Shown here: positions 10,480 through 19,752 of the stretch, one piece after another
Layout: each line of letters starts with the position of its first letter
Position numbering within the stretch: the stretch's first letter is position 1
NCBI RefSeq assembly: GCF_009821115.1
Contig: NZ_VYTY01000015.1
Location: forward strand, 16,456 to 80,455
DNA length: 64,000 nt
DNA from: Nitrincola alkalisediminis
GTDB taxonomy: Bacteria > Pseudomonadota > Gammaproteobacteria > Pseudomonadales > Balneatricaceae
Direction: 5' to 3'
Made by a program: the position numbers and the translations under genes
Notes under the pieces: model-generated
Told to the model about the DNA's origin: nothing
The model's input: only the letters and a program-made list of their open reading frames with translations
Database searches by the model: none

Positions 10480-11640
10480 CATAATCGATGCACGCCAGAA
10501 ACCGAGCTTGTCACCATCAATAAAATGCACATGCTCATCTGCTTGAAAATCTTCAACTAAACAGGTGAGCGAGGTCGCCTCGCTGAAGGCATAGCCGTAA
10601 ATGATTTCATTTCGGCTTTCGCCTTTGTCGAGCAATGCCAGAAGTTGGCCAATTTCTTCCAAGGAAAGGTCAAAGACCATTCTGGGGCCTCCAGCTTGCT
10701 TGCGAAAGTCACTGTGCAACACGAGAGTATTCAGATAGCGCTTCGCATTAATCGATAAAAACTGTCCTCCAAGTCGCCATCCAAGCCAGAGTAACGCAGA
10801 GCCTAGATAAGCACCTAAAATGCGCATGGCTTTTGGCCGAGTAGAAGGGGTGGATAACTCACGTTTCAGAGATTGAATAGAAGGGTGAGTCGGTGGAGAA
10901 AGCGCATCACTATTGCCCAAAGGGGATGCTCTGCGCTCTTGGATTAACACGTGGATTTGATCCATCAACGCGCGTATGTGTTCAATACCCACGTCTCCTT
11001 CATCAACAGGGTCGACGATTAATGAAACGATTTTCCCTTGTCGGCTTGGGATGGGGTGCCAGCGGCAGGAGAGATTATCGAGGCCCAACAATTCCCCAGA
11101 CTTGGGTTGAAGTTGACGTTCGGGTTGTTCTTTAACCCAACGATCGGCCTCTGTGATCCCTCTACCTAAAAATAATCCAAACGCATTGCGTGCGCCGACC
11201 TGTTGCAAACTGGCATACACAGGAAAGCCAGACGCCTTAAGCTCTTTGACGGCGACAATCCCAACGCGCAAATGAATTCCAAATGCGTCCTGTGCCCAAT
11301 ACGCGAGCGCGGCCAAAACATCAGACATGCGCTCCTGCAAGTCAATCGGGCAGGCGGCTATGATGCCATCCCCACCAAACTGAACAATCGGTAAGGTTGT
11401 GCTTGGTTTTAGCAGATGGCTAACGGCGGCTACCGCACCTGCCGCAATAAAATTAATATCTCGATCGCGTCCCTGGCTGGCCAGATCGGTGCTGGAAACA
11501 ACATCGGCCACTGCAATGATCCACTGATCATCCAGCTCGTCATACCAGCTAAGGTCCGCTGAGTTGACTTCAAAGTTGACAATTCGCTTTAGGCCCATAG
11601 AAATTGGTCGTCCGATTTGTTGTAGATCTATGATCAGCAT
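10435..11640 (-). CDS. DUF3095 family protein, nucleotide-cyclase-like
   Basis: A 401-residue protein resembling DUF3095, a family related to class-III adenylate/guanylate cyclases. The first half has the cyclase-like strand VADVVSSTDLASQGRD near residues 43-58, whose aspartate is where metal-binding Asp sits in cyclases, and FGGDGIIAA near residue 90, similar to the GGDG turn. The C-terminal half after residue 250 is family-specific, with no function I recognise. It has no signal peptide; a short hydrophobic stretch near residues 280-300 could touch the membrane. ATG at 11640 is the first codon. The 3' end overlaps the convergent phosphodiesterase-like gene by 45 bp. Activity is unproven. 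Confidence 0.75.
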   Translation of the reverse strand: MLIIDLQQIGRPISMGLKRIVNFEVNSADLSWYDELDDQWIIAVADVVSSTDLASQGRDRDINFIAAGAVAAVSHLLKPSTTLPIVQFGGDGIIAACPIDLQERMSDVLAALAYWAQDAFGIHLRVGIVAVKELKASGFPVYASLQQVGARNAFGLFLGRGITEADRWVKEQPERQLQPKSGELLGLDNLSCRWHPIPSRQGKIVSLIVDPVDEGDVGIEHIRALMDQIHVLIQERRASPLGNSDALSPPTHPSIQSLKRELSTPSTRPKAMRILGAYLGSALLWLGWRLGGQFLSINAKRYLNTLVLHSDFRKQAGGPRMVFDLSLEEIGQLLALLDKGESRNEIIYGYAFSEATSLTCLVEDFQADEHVHFIDGDKLGFWRASIMLKEKKLARRQKHQL

Positions 11641-11766
11641 ACAGGTGCTGATGTGTTTTGGATCATTACATACAACTTCCGTCGAATATACAATTGAATA
11701 GGGTCTTAAAAGACGGATAATTATTTAAAGTTAAATAACAATCATACTTATTTGTATTGACCTTTT

Positions 11767-11795
11767 GTAAAGAAATGAGAATAATTGCCTTTAAG
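11767..11795. promoter_or_regulatory. Possible Fur box upstream of fbpA
   Basis: About 75-95 bp before fbpA the sequence contains GAGAATAATT inside an A/T-rich imperfect palindrome, resembling part of the GATAATGATAATCATTATC Fur consensus. Iron repression is expected for a ferric importer. The match is partial, so confidence is low. Confidence 0.35.
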
Positions 11796-11865
11796 GTTAT
11801 GTCGCTGGTCTAAAATGCCAACCGCTTAACGTCAATTCACTTGAACGCTAAAAAGGTTATCTCTT

Positions 11866-12864
11866 ATGCAAAAGAAACTGCTTACGGGTATCGCACTGCT
11901 TGGATCTCTGGTCATTGCTCCATTGGCCTCGGCTGCGAGTTTGACAGTCTATTCTGGCCGTGGTGAAGCGCTGGTTCAGCCGATTATCGATCAGTTTGAA
12001 AAGCAAACAGGCAATAAAGTTAACGTGCGTTACGGTGATACGGCTCAATTGGCGGTTCTCATTCAAGAAGAAGGTGATCGCTCACCTGCTGACGTATACT
12101 GGGGGCAAGATGCAGGTGCAATGGGCGCATTAGCCAATGCAGGTTTGTTAGCCACTTTGCCAGAAGACATCTACAAAGATTTACCGGGTGTATTTACCAG
12201 TAAAACCGGCCAGTGGGTTGCGGCCAGTGGTCGTTCACGTGTGATCGTCTATTCAACTGAGCGTGCATCTGCAGATGATATCCCAGCATCTGTATTTGAC
12301 CTGACAGACGAAAAATTTAAAGGCCGCTTTGGCCTAGCACCAACAAACGGCGGTTTCCAGTCATTTGTAACAGCTATGCGTGTTAAGCACGGTGATGAAG
12401 CAACCTTGGCTTGGTTAAAAGGCATGAAAGCCAATGAGCCAAAAATCTACCGCAACAATACCACTCAAGTACAAGCGGTTGGTGATGGTGAGATAGACTT
12501 TGCGTTGGTAAATAATTACTATTTACCCCGTTTTGTTGCAGCGAACAGTGAGTACCCTGCGAAGCAGACGTATTTTGCTGAAGGCGACATCGGAAACTTG
12601 ATGAACGTTGCGGGTGTTGCAGTCCTGAAGAGCAGCAAAAATCAAGACGCTGCCAATGCATTTGTTCAATACATGCTAACGCCTGCTGCACAACAATACT
12701 TCACATCGTTTGTGAATGAGTACCCAGTGGTTGAGGGCATTATCCCGAATGCAGTATTGGGTGATCTTGACGAGATGCTGAAATTGGCGCCTGAAATTGA
12801 TCTGGATCAGTTAGCTGATTTGGAAGGCACATTAAAGCTTCTGCGTGATGCTGAATTGCTGTAA
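11866..12864 (+). CDS. fbpA: Ferric iron ABC transporter, periplasmic binding protein
   Basis: A 332-residue periplasmic Fe(III)-binding protein of the FbpA/FutA/SfuA type. It starts with a clear signal peptide (MQKKLLTG, hydrophobic core, cleavage after LASA). The mature part begins LTVYSGRGEALVQP, the usual FbpA opening, and contains DVYWGQDAGAMG and the NNYYLPRF double tyrosine that coordinates iron in this family. Start is ATG at 11866 after AAAAGG. It is followed by a strong hairpin and then by fbpB and fbpC, a layout that lets binding protein be made in excess over the permease. Confidence 0.93.
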   Translation: MQKKLLTGIALLGSLVIAPLASAASLTVYSGRGEALVQPIIDQFEKQTGNKVNVRYGDTAQLAVLIQEEGDRSPADVYWGQDAGAMGALANAGLLATLPEDIYKDLPGVFTSKTGQWVAASGRSRVIVYSTERASADDIPASVFDLTDEKFKGRFGLAPTNGGFQSFVTAMRVKHGDEATLAWLKGMKANEPKIYRNNTTQVQAVGDGEIDFALVNNYYLPRFVAANSEYPAKQTYFAEGDIGNLMNVAGVAVLKSSKNQDAANAFVQYMLTPAAQQYFTSFVNEYPVVEGIIPNAVLGDLDEMLKLAPEIDLDQLADLEGTLKLLRDAELL

Positions 12865-12919
12865 GTATAGTTCAAATACGAAGCGTTGTTCTTGGCAGCG
12901 CTTTGTTTAAGTAGAGTCG

Positions 12920-12950
12920 AAGCCAGTGTTACTTGTAACATTGGCTTTTG
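12920..12950 (+). terminator. Attenuating hairpin between fbpA and fbpB
   Basis: An inverted repeat (AAGCCAGTGTTAC against GTAACATTGGCTT, one G-T pair) followed by TTTT lies 55 bp after fbpA. It looks like an intrinsic terminator or attenuator that would lower fbpBC transcription relative to fbpA. Confidence 0.7.
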
Positions 12951-13015
12951 CCATTTTTAAATACCAGTGTTTTCGTAAATAGATACTGTGTCAGATCTAA
13001 CAATAGTGAGACCTA

Positions 13016-14629
13016 ATGAGTAGTACAGTCGTAAAGTCCGTTGCAGTATCAGAGGTGCTAGCGTCCGTTAAAAGACCGCCACTTTATATTCTGGTTCCGG
13101 CTTTATTGGTTGCGCTATGCATGCTGATTCCCCTGGTTTACCTTTTTTTACGAGCAGGGCAGGCGCAGCCTGATCAACTGCTTGAGTTGGTGTTTCGACC
13201 GCGAAACGCACAACTGCTACTCAACACACTTTCCCTAACGGGTGGTGTCTTGCTAATTTGTACCTTTCTTGCGTTGCCTTTGGCTTGGCTGGTCACGCGC
13301 ACAAATATTGCAGCGAAGCGCTTTTTAACGATTTTAGCCGTTGTGCCTTTGGCTGTTCCCGGTTATGTCATGGCCTATGCTCTTCTGGGAGTGGGCGGCA
13401 ATATGGGCGCTTTAAATCAGCTTTTTGGTATCCGGGTGAATAATATATCGGGCTACTGGGGCGCTGTCTGGGCCTTGTCCCTTTACACCTATCCGTACAT
13501 TTTTTTGAACGTGCGCGCGGCATTGCTAGGCTTGGATTCAAGCCTCGAAGAAAGCGCGCAAAGTTTAGGCTACTCAAAATCCATGGTCTTTTTAAAAATC
13601 ATCTTGCCGCATCTTCTGCCTGCGTTATTGGCGGGGTACATGGTGGTTGGGTTATATGTTTTAGGGGATTTTGGTGCTGTTGCGTTAATGCGATACGAAG
13701 CATTCAGTTACGCTATTTTTACGCAGTATTCAGGTGCATTTGACCGAATCTATGCAGCTTGGTTGTCCATTATGCTGTTAGCACTGGCGGTTTCATTTTT
13801 AGTGGTCGAGGCCTTGATCTTAAAGCGTAAGCGCTTAGCCAGCGTCGGCAGTGGGGTTACGCGTCCGGCGCGTATGTTTGAATTAGGTAAGGCATCACCG
13901 ATTGCGTGGCTTTATATCCTGGTCGTGTTAGGCACTTCAATTGGGTTGCCAGTGGCTATGTTGTCCTACTGGTTACTCATCGCCCCACCGGATGTGAGTA
14001 TTTTTTGGCAAGTGCCTTGGACCTTTCTTCGCTCGGCCTCGGCCGCTGCACCTGCGGCGATTCTTGCCGCCGCCTTGGCGCTGCCCGTGTGCTACTTATC
14101 GGTTCGTTATCCCTCTCGCTTAACCAGCATGATTGAACGTTCTACGTATATTGGTTACGCGCTACCGCCGTTAACCTTGGCATTGGCCATGGTTTTCTTC
14201 TCATTGCAAACGGCGTATTTCTTTTATCAAACGCTTGGGCTTTTGATTGTGACCTGGACCTTGGCGACGCTCGCGCTCGCGATGGGGCCTATTCGCAGTG
14301 CCATCATGCAAACGCGCGCCAACACCGAAGAAGCGGCCTATGCGCTTGGATACAGCCCAGCGGCTACGTTTTACCATGTTATGTTTCCTCGCTTAAGACG
14401 AGGAATTTTGGCGGCACTTGCCCTTGTGTTTCTATTTTGTATGAAAGAACTGCCGATCACCTTTTTACTTGCACCTACGGGTTATAGCACGTTGGCGGTC
14501 ACCGTCTTCTCGAGGACGTCGGAAGGGATGATGGCGGAAGCCGCTCCTTTTGCGGCCGCCATTGTGATCTTTTCCAGTTTATCCGTGGGTATGGTTCTTA
14601 ACCGTGAAAAAATTAAGGGGAGCCGATGA
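13016..14629 (+). CDS. fbpB: Ferric iron ABC transporter, fused permease
   Basis: A 537-residue inner-membrane protein made of two tandem binding-protein-dependent permease units, as is normal for FbpB/SfuB. About twelve hydrophobic segments are visible. The EAA cytoplasmic loop appears twice: LEESAQSLGYSKSMVFLKI near residue 180 and TEEAAYALGYSPAATFYHV near residue 440; both contact the ATPase. Start is ATG at 13016, 151 bp after fbpA. The stop overlaps the fbpC start by 4 bp. Together with FbpA and FbpC it imports Fe(III) from the periplasm. Confidence 0.93.
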   Translation: MSSTVVKSVAVSEVLASVKRPPLYILVPALLVALCMLIPLVYLFLRAGQAQPDQLLELVFRPRNAQLLLNTLSLTGGVLLICTFLALPLAWLVTRTNIAAKRFLTILAVVPLAVPGYVMAYALLGVGGNMGALNQLFGIRVNNISGYWGAVWALSLYTYPYIFLNVRAALLGLDSSLEESAQSLGYSKSMVFLKIILPHLLPALLAGYMVVGLYVLGDFGAVALMRYEAFSYAIFTQYSGAFDRIYAAWLSIMLLALAVSFLVVEALILKRKRLASVGSGVTRPARMFELGKASPIAWLYILVVLGTSIGLPVAMLSYWLLIAPPDVSIFWQVPWTFLRSASAAAPAAILAAALALPVCYLSVRYPSRLTSMIERSTYIGYALPPLTLALAMVFFSLQTAYFFYQTLGLLIVTWTLATLALAMGPIRSAIMQTRANTEEAAYALGYSPAATFYHVMFPRLRRGILAALALVFLFCMKELPITFLLAPTGYSTLAVTVFSRTSEGMMAEAAPFAAAIVIFSSLSVGMVLNREKIKGSR

Positions 14630-15717
14630 ACAGTCGTCAAACAGTTGTTGATGGTATTCAGATAGAAGACCCCAATTTAGATCATCGTCCTGAGCAGATT
14701 CAGGTTGATCATCTTTGTAAGCGATATCGGGCCAATGATGCGTTTGCTGTCGAGGATTTGTCTTTCACACTGCATAAAGGTGAAATCTTGGCTCTGCTAG
14801 GTCCAAGTGGTTGTGGTAAGACGACGACGCTCAGGATGATTGCTGGCTTTGAGCGGGTGGATTCGGGTCGAATTTTTTTGCATGGGCGTGATGTCACTCA
14901 CTTGTCGCCCCAGCAGCGAAAAATAGGGATCGTGTTTCAAGACTACGCGCTTTTTCCGCATATGACGATTGAGCAAAATGTGATGTTTGCTATGCGTGAA
15001 GTTCCGAAGTCTCAGCGTCCTAAAAAAGCCGAATATTGGCTGGATTTGATGGGCTTGGCGGACTTGAAGGTGCGTTACCCGCATGAACTCTCGGGCGGGC
15101 AACAACAGCGTGTTGCGCTGGCGAGGACCTTGGCTGCTGAGCCGGATTTAGTGCTGTTAGATGAGCCTTTTTCCAACCTGGATGCATCCTTACGAGAGTC
15201 AACGCGCAATGAAATGCGGGCGCTTTTCAAGCGTGCGGAAACAACCGTTATCTTGGTGACGCATGATCAAGCGGAAGCCTTAACCTTCGCTGACACGGTC
15301 GGAGTCATGCAGAAAGGGCGTTTAGCTCAAATTGGAACGCCTCAGCATGTCTATCAAAATCCGGCCAATGCCTTTGTTGCGCGTTTTCTTGGGCACACGA
15401 ATTTGTTGGTAGGAAATGCCGATGGTGGGCGAGTCAAAACCCCCTTAGGTGAGGTGTTGATTGCCGATGGGATTGCAACGGGTGAAGTAAAACTATCCTT
15501 GCGCCCTGAAGATCTTCACTTGAGCCCGGCGCCAAGTTGTGATGCGGCGGCGCGTATTATTGCGCGTGAGTTTAGAGGGCACGATTATTTTTACACGCTA
15601 GAACAAGATGGTTATCAATATTGCGTGATTACCCCGAGTCATCATTGTTATGATGTCGGCAGCTGGGTCAATATTAATGTATTGCGCAGTGGCTCAGTGT
15701 TACCAGAAGCGGGTTGA
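14626..15717 (+). CDS. fbpC: Ferric iron ABC transporter, ATP-binding subunit
   Basis: A 363-residue cytoplasmic ATPase. Walker A GPSGCGKTT is near residue 65, the Q-loop VFQDYALFPH near 105, the signature [14 protein letters not shown] near 160 and Walker B LVLLDEP near 182. The C-terminal 110 residues form a TOBE-like regulatory domain with LSLRPEDLHL. It overlaps fbpB by ATGA. A short inverted repeat (AGCGGG with CCCGCT at 15708-15724) spans its stop codon and may end the operon, though no T-run follows. Confidence 0.92.
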   Translation: MNSRQTVVDGIQIEDPNLDHRPEQIQVDHLCKRYRANDAFAVEDLSFTLHKGEILALLGPSGCGKTTTLRMIAGFERVDSGRIFLHGRDVTHLSPQQRKIGIVFQDYALFPHMTIEQNVMFAMREVPKSQRPKKAEYWLDLMGLADLKVRYPHELSGGQQQRVALARTLAAEPDLVLLDEPFSNLDASLRESTRNEMRALFKRAETTVILVTHDQAEALTFADTVGVMQKGRLAQIGTPQHVYQNPANAFVARFLGHTNLLVGNADGGRVKTPLGEVLIADGIATGEVKLSLRPEDLHLSPAPSCDAAARIIAREFRGHDYFYTLEQDGYQYCVITPSHHCYDVGSWVNINVLRSGSVLPEAG

Positions 15718-15783
15718 GCCCGCTGCTGGTTGAGTCGAAGGATAGCTTTGGCAGCCTTCTTATTTAGCTGTCACAGCACTCTG

Positions 15784-16641
15784 CTATAAGTACCAAGACA
15801 AAATAGGTCCACCCCATAAAATAGCGCACCAGCCGGCGAGGGCTAGATAGGGACCAAATGGCATGGGATTGTTGGCTTGATGCTTGCCCGTTGCCATCAT
15901 AATGATCGCAAATAGAACTCCCGCAACTGAAGAAAACAAAATGGTCATCGGCAGGGTAAGGACACCTCCCCAAGCACCAATCGCCGCCAGTAGCTTGAAG
16001 TCGCCAAACCCCATACCTTCTTTGCCTGTTGCCAGCTTAAAAAGCCAATAAACGGACCATAATGACAAATACCCCAGCATGGCACCCCAGACGGCATCCT
16101 CTAGCGTGGTAATTAACTCAAAACTGTTCAAGAGAAGGCCAAGCCATAGTAAGGGGAGCGTAATGGCATCGGGCAGTAGCTGATGATCAATATCAATAAA
16201 AGTCAGGGCTATCAGCGCCCACGTAAAGACCAGCAGTCCTAGTCCAAGGGTTGTAAAGCCAAACTGCCAGCCGATAAAGCCACCGACACAGGCTGAAAAC
16301 AGCTCAATTAAGGGGTAACGAGTCGAAATAGACGTTCCACATTGGCTGCATTTACCTTTCAGAAGAATCCAGCTGACAACAGGGATGTTTTCAAACCAGC
16401 GAATCAGATGTCCGCATTCTTGGCAGCGAGATCGGGGGTGAGCAAGATTAAATGTACTTGTATCCTCAGGTGTAGCGTCTGGCTGATTAGCCGATTGAAT
16501 GGCCTCTTGCCATTCACGCTCCATCATAACGGGTAGGCGATAAATAATGACATTTAAAAAACTGCCAACCAATAAAGATAAAGCAAAGGCGGCAATGGCC
16601 GCCGATGCTGTATATGCGGGAAAGAGTTCGAACAATATCAT
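15784..16641 (-). CDS. pilD: Type IV prepilin leader peptidase / N-methyltransferase
   Basis: A 285-residue inner-membrane aspartic protease that removes prepilin leader peptides and N-methylates the new N-terminus. The start shows the PilD pattern SLLVGSFLNVIIYRLP. The cytoplasmic loop carries two CxxC pairs (CQECG and CSQCG) of the zinc-binding methyltransferase region. The catalytic aspartates are in FIDIDHQLLPDA and in GFGDFKLLAAIG. It is last in the minus-strand unit pilB-pilC-pilD, 8 bp after pilC, so the three are co-transcribed. It may also process type II secretion pseudopilins if the genome has them. Confidence 0.95.
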   Translation of the reverse strand: MILFELFPAYTASAAIAAFALSLLVGSFLNVIIYRLPVMMEREWQEAIQSANQPDATPEDTSTFNLAHPRSRCQECGHLIRWFENIPVVSWILLKGKCSQCGTSISTRYPLIELFSACVGGFIGWQFGFTTLGLGLLVFTWALIALTFIDIDHQLLPDAITLPLLWLGLLLNSFELITTLEDAVWGAMLGYLSLWSVYWLFKLATGKEGMGFGDFKLLAAIGAWGGVLTLPMTILFSSVAGVLFAIIMMATGKHQANNPMPFGPYLALAGWCAILWGGPILSWYL

Positions 16642-16649
16642 GCGTTTTT

Positions 16650-17879
16650 TTAGACCACGTTACCCAACTGGAAGATTGGCAGATACATCGCAATAACCAA
16701 CCCGCCCACAAGGGTACCCAAAACAACCATGATCAGTGGCTCAAGCAGGCTGGATAGGTTGTCTACGGCGTTATCGACTTCCTCTTCATAAAAAGACGCG
16801 ATTTTATCCAGCATGGTATCTAGGGAGCCTGCTTCTTCACCGATTGCAATCATTTGCGTCACCATGGGTGGGAAAATACCTGTGATGACCGTTGCGTTTT
16901 GCAAGGATTGTCCCGTTGAAACACCGTTGCGAATTTGAATAATGGCATTTCTGAACACGACGTTGCCTGCGGCACCCGCCGCGGAATCCAATGCTGCCAC
17001 TAAGGGTACACCCGCCGCAAACGTGGTTGATAAGGTTCGAGTAAAACGAGCAATGGCGGCTTTGAACAGTATGGGGCCAAGGATCGGAATCTTTAACACA
17101 AACCGATCCACCGCATCAGAGAATTTTTGCGACTTTTCGAGGAGCTTGGTAAACCCAAAGCCAGCAGCCACAAAGCCAATCAGAGCTAAAAACCAGTATT
17201 TTTGCGCCAATTCAGATAAGGCAATAACAAACAGCGTAAATGCGGGGAGGTCTGCGCCAAAGCCTCTAAAGATATCTTGGAACTGCGGCACAACTTTGAC
17301 CAGCAAAATGGCGGATACAACAATCCCGACCGCCACAACCGCTGCAGGGTAGGTCATGGCTTTTTTAATTTTTGCTTTAAGTGATTCAATTTTTTCTTTG
17401 TAAGAGGCGATCCGGTCCAACATCGTCTCGAGAGCACCGGACTGTTCACCCGCTTTGACCAAAGAGCAGGTCAGGTCATCAAAAAACTTGGGATGATTAG
17501 CGAGTGCGGATGAAAAGTCAGCACCACCATTCACATCGTTGCGAATGGCATAGATCATTTCTTTTAGCTTTACTTTCTCAGAACCGTTCGCAACGATTTC
17601 TAGACCTTGCAGTAACGGAACGCCAGATTTCATCATCGTCGCCATTTGGCGAGTGAAAAAAGCGATATCGAGCGGTTTAATGGGCTTGTTTTTGTTGCCG
17701 AATAAAGAGACAGAGGCTTGCTTACCCACTTTTTGTGGGTTTATTCCCTGTTTTCGTAAAAGTGCTTTCGCGGCTGCAACGTTTTCAGCATCGATTTTCC
17801 CTTTGCTTTTATTGCCACTACGGTCTTTGCCTTCCCAATTGAAGGTAAACTTTTTCTTTTCCTTTGCTGCTTGTGCCAT
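16650..17879 (-). CDS. pilC: Type IV pilus inner-membrane platform protein
   Basis: A 409-residue polytopic protein with two T2SSF domains (around residues 75-195 and 280-400) that couples the PilB motor to pilin subunits. Family markers are the basic FNWEGKDRSGNKSKG N-terminus, FTRQMATMMKSGVPLLQGLEI, the second repeat ATTFAAGVPLVAALDSAAG, and the closing MYLPIFQLGNVV. The three expected membrane helices are visible. It lies between pilB (17 bp gap) and pilD (8 bp gap). Confidence 0.95.
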   Translation of the reverse strand: MAQAAKEKKKFTFNWEGKDRSGNKSKGKIDAENVAAAKALLRKQGINPQKVGKQASVSLFGNKNKPIKPLDIAFFTRQMATMMKSGVPLLQGLEIVANGSEKVKLKEMIYAIRNDVNGGADFSSALANHPKFFDDLTCSLVKAGEQSGALETMLDRIASYKEKIESLKAKIKKAMTYPAAVVAVGIVVSAILLVKVVPQFQDIFRGFGADLPAFTLFVIALSELAQKYWFLALIGFVAAGFGFTKLLEKSQKFSDAVDRFVLKIPILGPILFKAAIARFTRTLSTTFAAGVPLVAALDSAAGAAGNVVFRNAIIQIRNGVSTGQSLQNATVITGIFPPMVTQMIAIGEEAGSLDTMLDKIASFYEEEVDNAVDNLSSLLEPLIMVVLGTLVGGLVIAMYLPIFQLGNVV

Positions 17880-17896
17880 CTGTTTTCAATCCCTTA

Positions 17897-19615
17897 TCAG
17901 GTCTTAATTACGCGGTTCATCTCTTCAAGGCTGGTTAAGCCTCTGGCTACTTTGATCAACCCTGATTCTCTCAAGGTGTGGAATCCTTGTTTACGAGCCA
18001 CCTTCAGTATATCAAGAGAGTTCCCATTCTCCATAATACACTGTGCAATTTCAGTCGACATCGCTAACATTTCATAAACACCTACACGGCCTTTGTATCC
18101 ACGATTGCATTTTGAGCAGCCATCAGGGTTTGCTTCAAACAGGTGGAGGTCGGGTATTTGTTCTTCAGTGAAGCCTTCTTCACGAAGGGTAGCATGCGGT
18201 AACGTTAACGGTTTTTTACAGGATTCGCAAAGCCTTCGTGCAAGTCGTTGTGCAATAATCAAACTGACCGATGTTGCGACGTTGAAGGCCGGAACCCCCA
18301 TGTTTCTTAAGCGGGTCAGGGTTTCGGGTGCACTGTTGGTGTGCAGTGTTGACAGTACCATGTGACCTGTTTGTGCCGCTTTAATGGCAATTTCGGCGGT
18401 TTCAAGGTCACGAATCTCACCCACCATGACCACATCAGGGTCTTGACGCAAGAAAGAGCGCAGGGCTTCGGCAAAGGTTAAGCCGACTTTGGTATTCACG
18501 TGAACCTGGTTGATACCATCCAAGTTGATCTCAACTGGGTCCTCGGCCGTGGAAATATTGCGCTCTGATGTATTCAGGATATTTAAGCCGGTATAGAGTG
18601 TCACGGTTTTACCCGAACCCGTTGGCCCTGTCACCAGAATCATCCCTTGTGGCTCCTGTAGGGTGCGCAAGTAGAGTTCTTGCTGCAGTGGTTCGAAGCC
18701 TAAACCTTCTACCCCTATTTTTGCACTCGATGGATCAAGAATACGCAATACGATTTTTTCTCCCCACAGAGTGGGTAGAGAGTTAACACGGAAATCGATA
18801 GAGCGAGACTTTGATATTTTCATTTTGATGCGCCCGTCCTGAGGAACGCGCTTTTCAGAAATGTCCATTTGCGACATAACTTTAAGACGGGCAGCCAACC
18901 GAGTCGATAAATTCAACGGTGGGCGGTGAACTTCTTGTAAAATACCATCAATACGGCAGCGAACTCGATACATCTTTTCATAGGGTTCAAAGTGTATATC
19001 CGATGCACCTGTTTTGATTGCATCCATCAGAACTTTGTTAATGAAGCGCACAATCGGTGCTTCACTGGCGGCATCTTCCGCCGAGGGTTCCTCTTCTTTA
19101 GAGCTGGCGGTGTCTTGCAAGTCAATATTGTCAAGATCCGCATCGTCAAGATCACCCAGCGTATCCGATTGCTGTTGATCCAGAAACGCATCCAGCGCAT
19201 TGTTCAATTTGTCCTCTTCGACAATGACCACCTCAGTGGTGATGCCGGTTTGGAACTTGATTTCGTCAACGCCTTGGATGTTGGTAGGATCGGCAACGGC
19301 TAGGAACAAACGATTGTCACGTCGCATCAAAGGGAGAACACGGTGTCGGCTCAATAATTTGTCCGAAACCACATCCTTAGGTAGGCTGGCTGTTGGAATC
19401 ACATCCAGATCGAAAAGTGGCAAGCCAAACTCTTCGGCAGCCGCTGTAGCTGCGCATTGAGCAGTGACTAAACGATTTTTGATGATATAGCTGACAAATG
19501 GAAGGTTCTCTTGTCTGGATTTATTCAACGCATCGGTGGCAACCTCTGCCGTAAATACTCCATCCATTACCAATCGTTTTGCCAGTCCGCTGAGCGGCTG
19601 AACCACTTGTACCAC
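17897..19615 (-). CDS. pilB: Type IV pilus assembly ATPase
   Basis: A cytoplasmic hexameric ATPase that powers pilus extension. An N-terminal MshEN/T2SSE region precedes the ATPase core: Walker A GPTGSGKTVTLYTGL, the acidic Walker B region DPDVVMVGEIRDLETA, and a tetracysteine zinc site (CESCKK plus CSKCNRGYKG) typical of PilB/GspE. I prefer the GTG at 19615 as start because GGGAGA lies just upstream and the protein then begins close to other PilB proteins (VVQPLSGLAKRLV); an in-frame GTG at 19627 is the alternative. The result is 572 residues, the usual length. It heads the pilBCD unit and is divergent from pilS. Confidence 0.94.
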   Translation of the reverse strand: MVQVVQPLSGLAKRLVMDGVFTAEVATDALNKSRQENLPFVSYIIKNRLVTAQCAATAAAEEFGLPLFDLDVIPTASLPKDVVSDKLLSRHRVLPLMRRDNRLFLAVADPTNIQGVDEIKFQTGITTEVVIVEEDKLNNALDAFLDQQQSDTLGDLDDADLDNIDLQDTASSKEEEPSAEDAASEAPIVRFINKVLMDAIKTGASDIHFEPYEKMYRVRCRIDGILQEVHRPPLNLSTRLAARLKVMSQMDISEKRVPQDGRIKMKISKSRSIDFRVNSLPTLWGEKIVLRILDPSSAKIGVEGLGFEPLQQELYLRTLQEPQGMILVTGPTGSGKTVTLYTGLNILNTSERNISTAEDPVEINLDGINQVHVNTKVGLTFAEALRSFLRQDPDVVMVGEIRDLETAEIAIKAAQTGHMVLSTLHTNSAPETLTRLRNMGVPAFNVATSVSLIIAQRLARRLCESCKKPLTLPHATLREEGFTEEQIPDLHLFEANPDGCSKCNRGYKGRVGVYEMLAMSTEIAQCIMENGNSLDILKVARKQGFHTLRESGLIKVARGLTSLEEMNRVIKT

Positions 19616-19752
19616 TCTGTCTCCCACGCTAATCTACTATATATTTGAATTCAGGCAATAAAAGCACAGTTTATCAAACATATCAATTGATAGATTCTGT
19701 TCAGCTTCCGCTTTCTTCACTTTTTTCGAATGGATAGGACAAAGATTAGACA

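Noticed and set aside
16942..17352. 136-codon open frame opposite pilC
   Set aside because: Alanine/threonine-rich low-complexity translation antisense to a well-conserved gene; no support as a gene.
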